From assembly GCF_008831285.2 (NCBI RefSeq), contig NC_045150.1:17372600-17436599 (forward strand): a stretch of 64,000 nucleotides of DNA, written 5' to 3'. Origin of the DNA: Nymphaea colorata (taxonomy: Eukaryota > Streptophyta > Magnoliopsida > Nymphaeales > Nymphaeaceae). The translations under genes and the position numbers were made by a program. The notes under the pieces are model-generated. The model saw nothing but the letters and a program-made list of their open reading frames with translations. It was not told where the DNA came from and ran no database searches. This document shows, one piece after another, positions 58,925-64,000 of this stretch; the stretch's first letter is position 1; each line of letters starts with the position of its first letter.

Positions 58925-61330
58925 ATGTTTAAATCTTATTATATATTTTAAATTTCAGATTCTTTGTATAAGCTTATTGAGAAGATGAAGAAAAATATTT
59001 AAGATTATTTTGGATCAAGAGGAAGAAAACCAAAATGCTGGTTGTTTTAGTCCAAAAGCTTTTGATGTTGTTCTTTTTGAATCAGGTTCTCAACCTTTTA
59101 AGTATTCAAAAATTCAAACTATAGAAAATATCATGCGTGATCCAGGGTTGCGATGTCCAATATCGGAAATACTAGTTAATGAAAGTGATGAAGTTAGGCA
59201 AGCATATATTAATTATAGGTCATATCAGCGCACAAGCTTCATAGTTATTCAGTGTCAGGTCCTTCAAATCATCCTCGCAAATTTTACGCTTCATGGTTTT
59301 AAAGATTTCCATGGTTAAAATATTCTCCAAGAAAGATAGTGCATATTGTTTGTCATGTTATCTTTTCAGTCTTGCAGATTCAAATGGTAGTTCATTTATT
59401 ACTAAAGAATTCAGAGCTTGGAAGAAGGTGGATAGTAGTGAAAAAACATGTGCATTTCATAATCATGAGGGGTCAAGTCAAAATTCACCTCATAATATGA
59501 ACGTGCGAGCATTTAATGACTTAAGGCGTTAAAGCAAACATATAGATAAAATGATTGAAAAGCAAAGTTCCGAGCTCGTTCACAACAACCGCTTGAGATT
59601 GAAGGCATCTGTAGACGCAGTTCGTTAATTGGCATTTCAATCTTGTGTTTTTAGAGACCATGATAAAAGTTCAACTTCATTTAATCAAAGTAACTTTATT
59701 GAGTTCATTAAAGCTTTAGCTAGTTATAATAACAAAGTTGCACAAGTTGTTTTAGAAAATGCCCCACAGAATGCTAAATATACGTCACCAACAATTCATA
59801 AAGAAATTTCACATGTTTTTGCAAGTAAAGTGAGAGCTAAAATTAGAGAAAAAATTGGTGATGCTAAATATTGTATTATTATTGATGAAGCTTGAGATGA
59901 GTCTAAGAGAGAGAAAATAGCTGTTTTTCTTAGATTTGTTATCAAGTAAGGTCAAGTTCAAGAGCGATTTTAGATGTACATGTGAGGGATACTGCAACAA
60001 TTACCTTAAGAATGCAATTTCTACTTTGTTGTCTCAACATAATCTCAATATTCAAAATATACAGGGTCAAGGATATGATGGTGCTTGTAATGTGCAAGGT
60101 GAATAGAATAAGTTACAAACATTAATTTTGAATAAATATTCTTATGCATATTATGTTCATTGTTTTGCTCATAAATTACAACTTGCACTTGTTGTAGCTT
60201 CAAAAGAAGTTATCGATGTTCAAAACTTTTTAAAACAATTAACATATGTAATTAATGTTGTTAGCGCAAATAGTAAACGTAATGATCAATTACATGAAGC
60301 TCAAACAAATGAAATTGCATTCAGAATTGCTATAGATGAACTTGAAATACAAAAAGGACTTAATCAAATTGGATCACTACAGTGGCTTGGTGATACTAGA
60401 TAGAGATCTCATTTTTTGTCTGTGCAGTTTAATAAAAACGTTCGATGCAACATATGTAGTGTTGAAAATTTTAAGAGAGAATGGATCAACATATCAAATA
60501 TGGGATGAAGGTAATTCAACTTATAAAATAATCATATCATTTGACTTTCTATTCATTTTGTATTTGGTATAAGAAATTTTGGGACAGAATGATATTTTTT
60601 GTCAGACATTGCAAAGGCAAAACAAGACATTCTAAATGCAAGGGCTATAGATTGTAATTCAAAAAAGTTCCTATAAGATCTTAAAGATAGTGGCTAGGAT
60701 TCATTTATAGGTATTGTGGGAACATTTTGTATAGCACATGATATCCCTATTCTAAATATGGATGCACAATATTTTGTTAGAGGATCACGTTCTCATCATG
60801 AACGTAATTTTATTACAGGAAGACATCATTATCATGTTGAGATTTTTATTGCTGCTATTGATGCTCAATTGGTAAAGTTGAACAGTAGATTTAATGAGAA
60901 TTTTATGAAAATACTTCGTTTAATGTCGACATTCAACCCTATAGATCAATATGAGTCATTTAATGCATGAGATGTATACACACTCTTGCACAGAAGTTTT
61001 ATCGTGAAGATTTTCTAGACTCAGATTTTATGGGTTTAAATATTAGTTGAGACATTATAAGAATAATATTTGTTATCATCTAAGTTTTCAAAATTTGGGT
61101 ACACTACCAGATGTATGTGAAGCATTTATACGTAGTAAAAAAAGTGAAGCATATGCCTATACGTATATAGGTTGCATTCTAATGCTTCTTGTCTCCACTA
61201 CAACAACAGAAAGGTCATTCTCTGCTATGAAACTTATTAAAACAAGGTCTCATAACAAAATGGAGGATAAATTCTTTATAGATTGTCTATTTTTGTATAT
61301 TGAAAAAAAAAATTACTCAAATGTTTGATT
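58925..61330 (+). pseudogene. hAT transposase (DUF4371, zinc-finger MYM-type 1-like), broken copy 2
   Basis: Better preserved than the copy at 18580. Blocks in order: EEENQNAGCFSPKAFDVVLF and RDPGLRCPISEILVNESDEV (59013-59190), AYCLSCYLF and FRAWKKV (59340-59440), SCVFRDHDKSSTSFNQSNF (59640-59700), a KVRAKIREKIGDAKYCIIID block (59830-59890), YAYYVHCFAHKLQLALVVAS (60140-60200), and the C-terminal hAT dimerisation region TTTERSFSAMKLIKTRSHNK (61200-61260). Stops after EVRQ-region frameshift points, after IIIDEA and elsewhere make it inactive. Confidence 0.85.
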
Positions 61331-61832
61331 CAAATGATATTATTGATGTTTTTTACAAGATCAAAAGTTGTAAAGCACAACTGCAATAAGTAAAGAATTT
61401 TGTTGCATCCTTTTTATGTTAATGTTTATTTGAGTTATTATTTAATTGTAATAATAAATGATATAGTTTTTTTTACATTTTATTGTGTAGGTGAATGAAT
61501 GATGATATGGAACTATATTCAATAAAAACAAAGGCAAAAACTGATGTGTTTTATAGAAAGAATACAAAAAATTCGAGTTTGTAGATGTCTTTGTTTGCTA
61601 CATTTTAGGTTGTAATATTTGTGTATCTACTTTATGGTCACACCTACATCATTGTAATAGAAATAGAGCACCTTATTTATTTAGGATAGATCGTGCTTTG
61701 TGCTAATGACTCAAACAATTATTAAAATGTGTTGTAGGATAGGTCGTGTTTCATATTCATGACATGGACAATTATATACGACATATGTTCACTTCTACTA
61801 CAGTGTGATTTGCAAATACTATCTAAAGTGTG

Positions 61833-61836
<4 letters not shown>

Positions 61837-61874
<38 letters not shown>
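61837..61874. repeat. (TA)n microsatellite in the hAT 3' region
   Basis: About 19 TA units. The related copy has a TA-rich run at the equivalent place (21560-21625). Confidence 0.9.
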
Positions 61875-61880
<6 letters not shown>

Positions 61881-62829
61881 TCTGAGCCAAAGCTGGAATC
61901 AATAGGGGCATGAACGATTTACGTTACAGATTTTGGGACGGACCCTAGAAAGAGTAAGGATCAGATTGCAACCATAGGTGGCTCACATTGTGAGGAAAGT
62001 TGGTCCACTTTGTACTTGTTTGCTTGTTAATTTATGGAATCTCCATATTTCGGACTGTTCAATCAAATCTTTTACTGTTAAGTTCCTGCAAATCCCATGC
62101 ATGAAGATGCCAAGCTAGTCTTTTTCCTCCAGCACATTCATTGTCCATTTTTCCTCATGCTTTCTTTGTCCATATCAATTTTCGTCACTTCCGTTCAAAT
62201 TCCCACAGTTAAAAGAACTTTAGGGGGCTTCTACCAAGCACCCACATAATATATAATATTATATATATAATATATTACCGTACGTTGTACCGTTTGGCCG
62301 GCCCCAGGAAAAAATCCTAGCTCTGCCCCTACAATGAACTACAATCTTTATGATAGGCTGATTGTAACCTGCTAGATAGTATGTTAAAAAGTGAATTCCA
62401 AAATGCATTTATGGACACTACGTCGAAAATTTCAAGAAATTTGTGGTTTAGATACATAATACTTCAAATTTTTCAGAATTTTCAAGAGATCCTCAATTAC
62501 TTCCAAATCAGTCTCAATGCATTTTAAATGAATTTTTGAAGATTTCAGAATAAATTCAAATCAATGTGCAGATTATTTTAAATTGATTTTAAAGGTGTTT
62601 CAAGTTAATTTTAAAGACTGAAATTAAATCCAGTGTTATCTTGGAGAGGAATTTCGAGCAATTTCAAAAGTAATTACAGATAGGCACAATCCTCAAACTT
62701 TTCGATTTTGCGTTCAATCCTTGTTGGTTTTTTTTCCTTTCCCACATCTCTCTTTCCACCATTTTTTTCCATTTTCTTTTTTCATTTTTCTCACTCCCCA
62801 GCCCCCACCCATTTTCTGGGGGCGTCACT

Positions 62830-63178
62830 AGGGGTGAACAATGAACCAAGCACTCAACTCATTAAAGCTCAGCTCATGAACGAATTCAAGCCGAGTCATT
62901 TGCTTAACAAGTCGAGCTCGAGTTATGAGTCGACTCGTTCAGATAATCGAGTTGATGAGTAACTCGACTTGGCATGAAAATAATGTGTAGTGATTTTTAA
63001 ATATCCAACTCATTTTTAATTAAAAAAAGATATATTGATGCTAATTAATTATGTAAGTTTAAAAGGTCATTCAAGTTTGTGGAGCTTTAATCGAGTCAAG
63101 TTTGATTTATGCAAAGTAATAATCCATATATTCAAATGAGTTTGTCGAGCTTAAACCTAGCATACTCTTCACCGCCCT
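62830..63178. repeat. AT/GAGCTC-rich MITE
   Basis: It begins AGGGGTGAACAATG and ends TTCACCGCCCT, giving inverted AGGG-GGTGAA termini. The interior has repeated GAGCTC/GAGTCG blocks, including TCGAGCTCGAG. Flanking octamers GCGTCACT and GCAACCCT match at only 5 of 8 positions. Confidence 0.5.
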
Positions 63179-64000
63179 GCAACCCTAAAATCTGATCAGC
63201 TTTGGGCTGATTTAGTCTTTGGTGAATCATTCTAGCATTTCCCCTTGGTTTGGCAGTAACCTAAGCAATATCGGCTGCTTTTACCATTTATGATTGTTGA
63301 AACCACAAGGAGAACCATGGGAAACAAGGGAAGTTCGATCGAGGCATCCGCCCGAGTTTCCTTGTAAGTGTTTCCTATTTTCTTCAAGGATTTGGGGTTA
63401 ATTGAGACCGACGACGCCATCTTCCCCATCCTCGCCCTCTGCCGCAACCATCTAAGCATTTCTTGTAGATTCCCATGCATTTGTTTATCCTTCTGAAATT
63501 GATAGGGGAACCATTGACAGAGGTGCATCCTGTCTAACAGAGGCCACTAGTGGAAATACGGTGATTGCTCCTCCATTTCCAGTGGGAATTGGGCACAAAT
63601 GATCTCTGGTGCTTGTTTTCTTTACCCAAGCAAATTGATTTGATCTTGTTTTGGTTTGACTTGTGAACAATCGAAGGACACACGAAAGAATACGGGCTTG
63701 GGTACGGGCAGTGACTCTTTGGAAACTCGGCGAATGTCCTCCCATTTCGTCTCAAATTGGCGAAAGAATCTTCAGGTTGGCGTTAGAGGATTGAAATAAA
63801 TACGTGGCTTGGTTTTCCTCTGACAACTCTTTTTTACGCCCTGTTTGGTTGGAAGCGAAGGGAGGGAAACGGAGGGATTGAGCAATCTCTTCTGTGTTTG
63901 GTTGGCTAATTAGAAAGGAGGGAAAGGGAGGGAAAATGAGGGATTGTGTAGTGTAAATTCAATCCATTCACAATCGAAGGGATTGGAAATGAAAGAAAAG
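63179..64000. other. Window end, no gene recognised
   Basis: Minus-strand frames at 63745-63485 and 63528-63232 are open but show no recognised domain. Plus-strand GCCCTGTTTGGTTGG at 63838-63852, preceded by TTA, resembles the left end of a Tourist-type (PIF/Harbinger) MITE, followed by repeats of GGAGGGAAA. The other end is outside the window. Confidence 0.35.

Larger units (their letters stand above)
56805..62331 (+). mobile_element. Complete hAT transposon (5.5 kb) with perfect 8 bp target duplication and captured kinase fragment
   Basis: The octamer CAATGAAC is present immediately outside both ends (56797-56804 and 62332-62339), as expected for an hAT insertion. The left end is CAATGGCGGGGGCCTGG; the right end, inverted, is TAGGGGCAGAGCTAGG, giving short imperfect terminal repeats. 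The interior holds, from the left, about 1.8 kb of non-transposase sequence with a 59 bp duplication and a diverged triple repeat, a Pti1-like kinase fragment (58591-58795), and a broken hAT transposase (58925-61330) followed by a conserved 3' flank and a (TA)n run. The homologue nested in the Copia element shares only the part from 58925 onward. Confidence 0.75.

Overview
This is nuclear DNA from a flowering plant. The evidence is AT-rich sequence, two multi-exon genes with GT-AG introns and plant-type protein architecture, and a dense, nested set of plant transposable elements (Copia, hAT, L1-like LINE, CACTA-like, MULE/FAR1-like, MITEs and tRNA-derived repeats). I cannot name the species from the sequence.

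Only two protein genes look intact. They are paralogues in convergent (tail-to-tail) orientation about 31.6 kb apart: gene 1 (+, 5642-15137, 513 aa) and gene 2 (-, 46755-55063, 512 aa). Each has eight exons with the same splice phases. Each encodes a secreted GH5 exo-beta-1,3-glucanase-like protein in which a fascin-like domain is inserted after the first GH5 strand. Both catalytic glutamates are present in both proteins. The introns share remnants, including an old tRNA-derived repeat in intron 3, so this was a duplication of genomic DNA. The last ~200 bp of each transcript (end of exon 8 plus 3' UTR) is almost identical while the rest of the coding sequence is about 85% alike, which points to a local gene-conversion-like event.

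Layout: 1-5.1 kb is unrecognised or repeated DNA, including a diverged triplicated ~0.8 kb unit; 5.6-15.2 kb is gene 1; 17.3-26.8 kb is one old Copia element with both LTRs, a near-matching target duplication and an hAT transposase copy nested inside; 26.8-32 kb is AT-rich or purine-rich DNA with a palindromic compound microsatellite; 32.1-33.1 kb is a FAR1/MULE-like pseudogene followed by a ~115 bp tandem array; 34.0-39.4 kb holds two decayed minus-strand Copia copies and an L1-type LINE fragment; 39.4-45.8 kb has no recognisable gene; 45.8-46.1 kb is a short CACTA-like element; 46.7-55.1 kb is gene 2; 56.8-62.3 kb is a complete hAT element with a perfect 8 bp target duplication.

The most interesting object is that last hAT element (56805-62331). 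Between its left end and its broken transposase it carries a fragment of a Pti1-like protein kinase gene, a candidate for host-gene capture by an hAT transposon. All transposon reading frames seen are broken.
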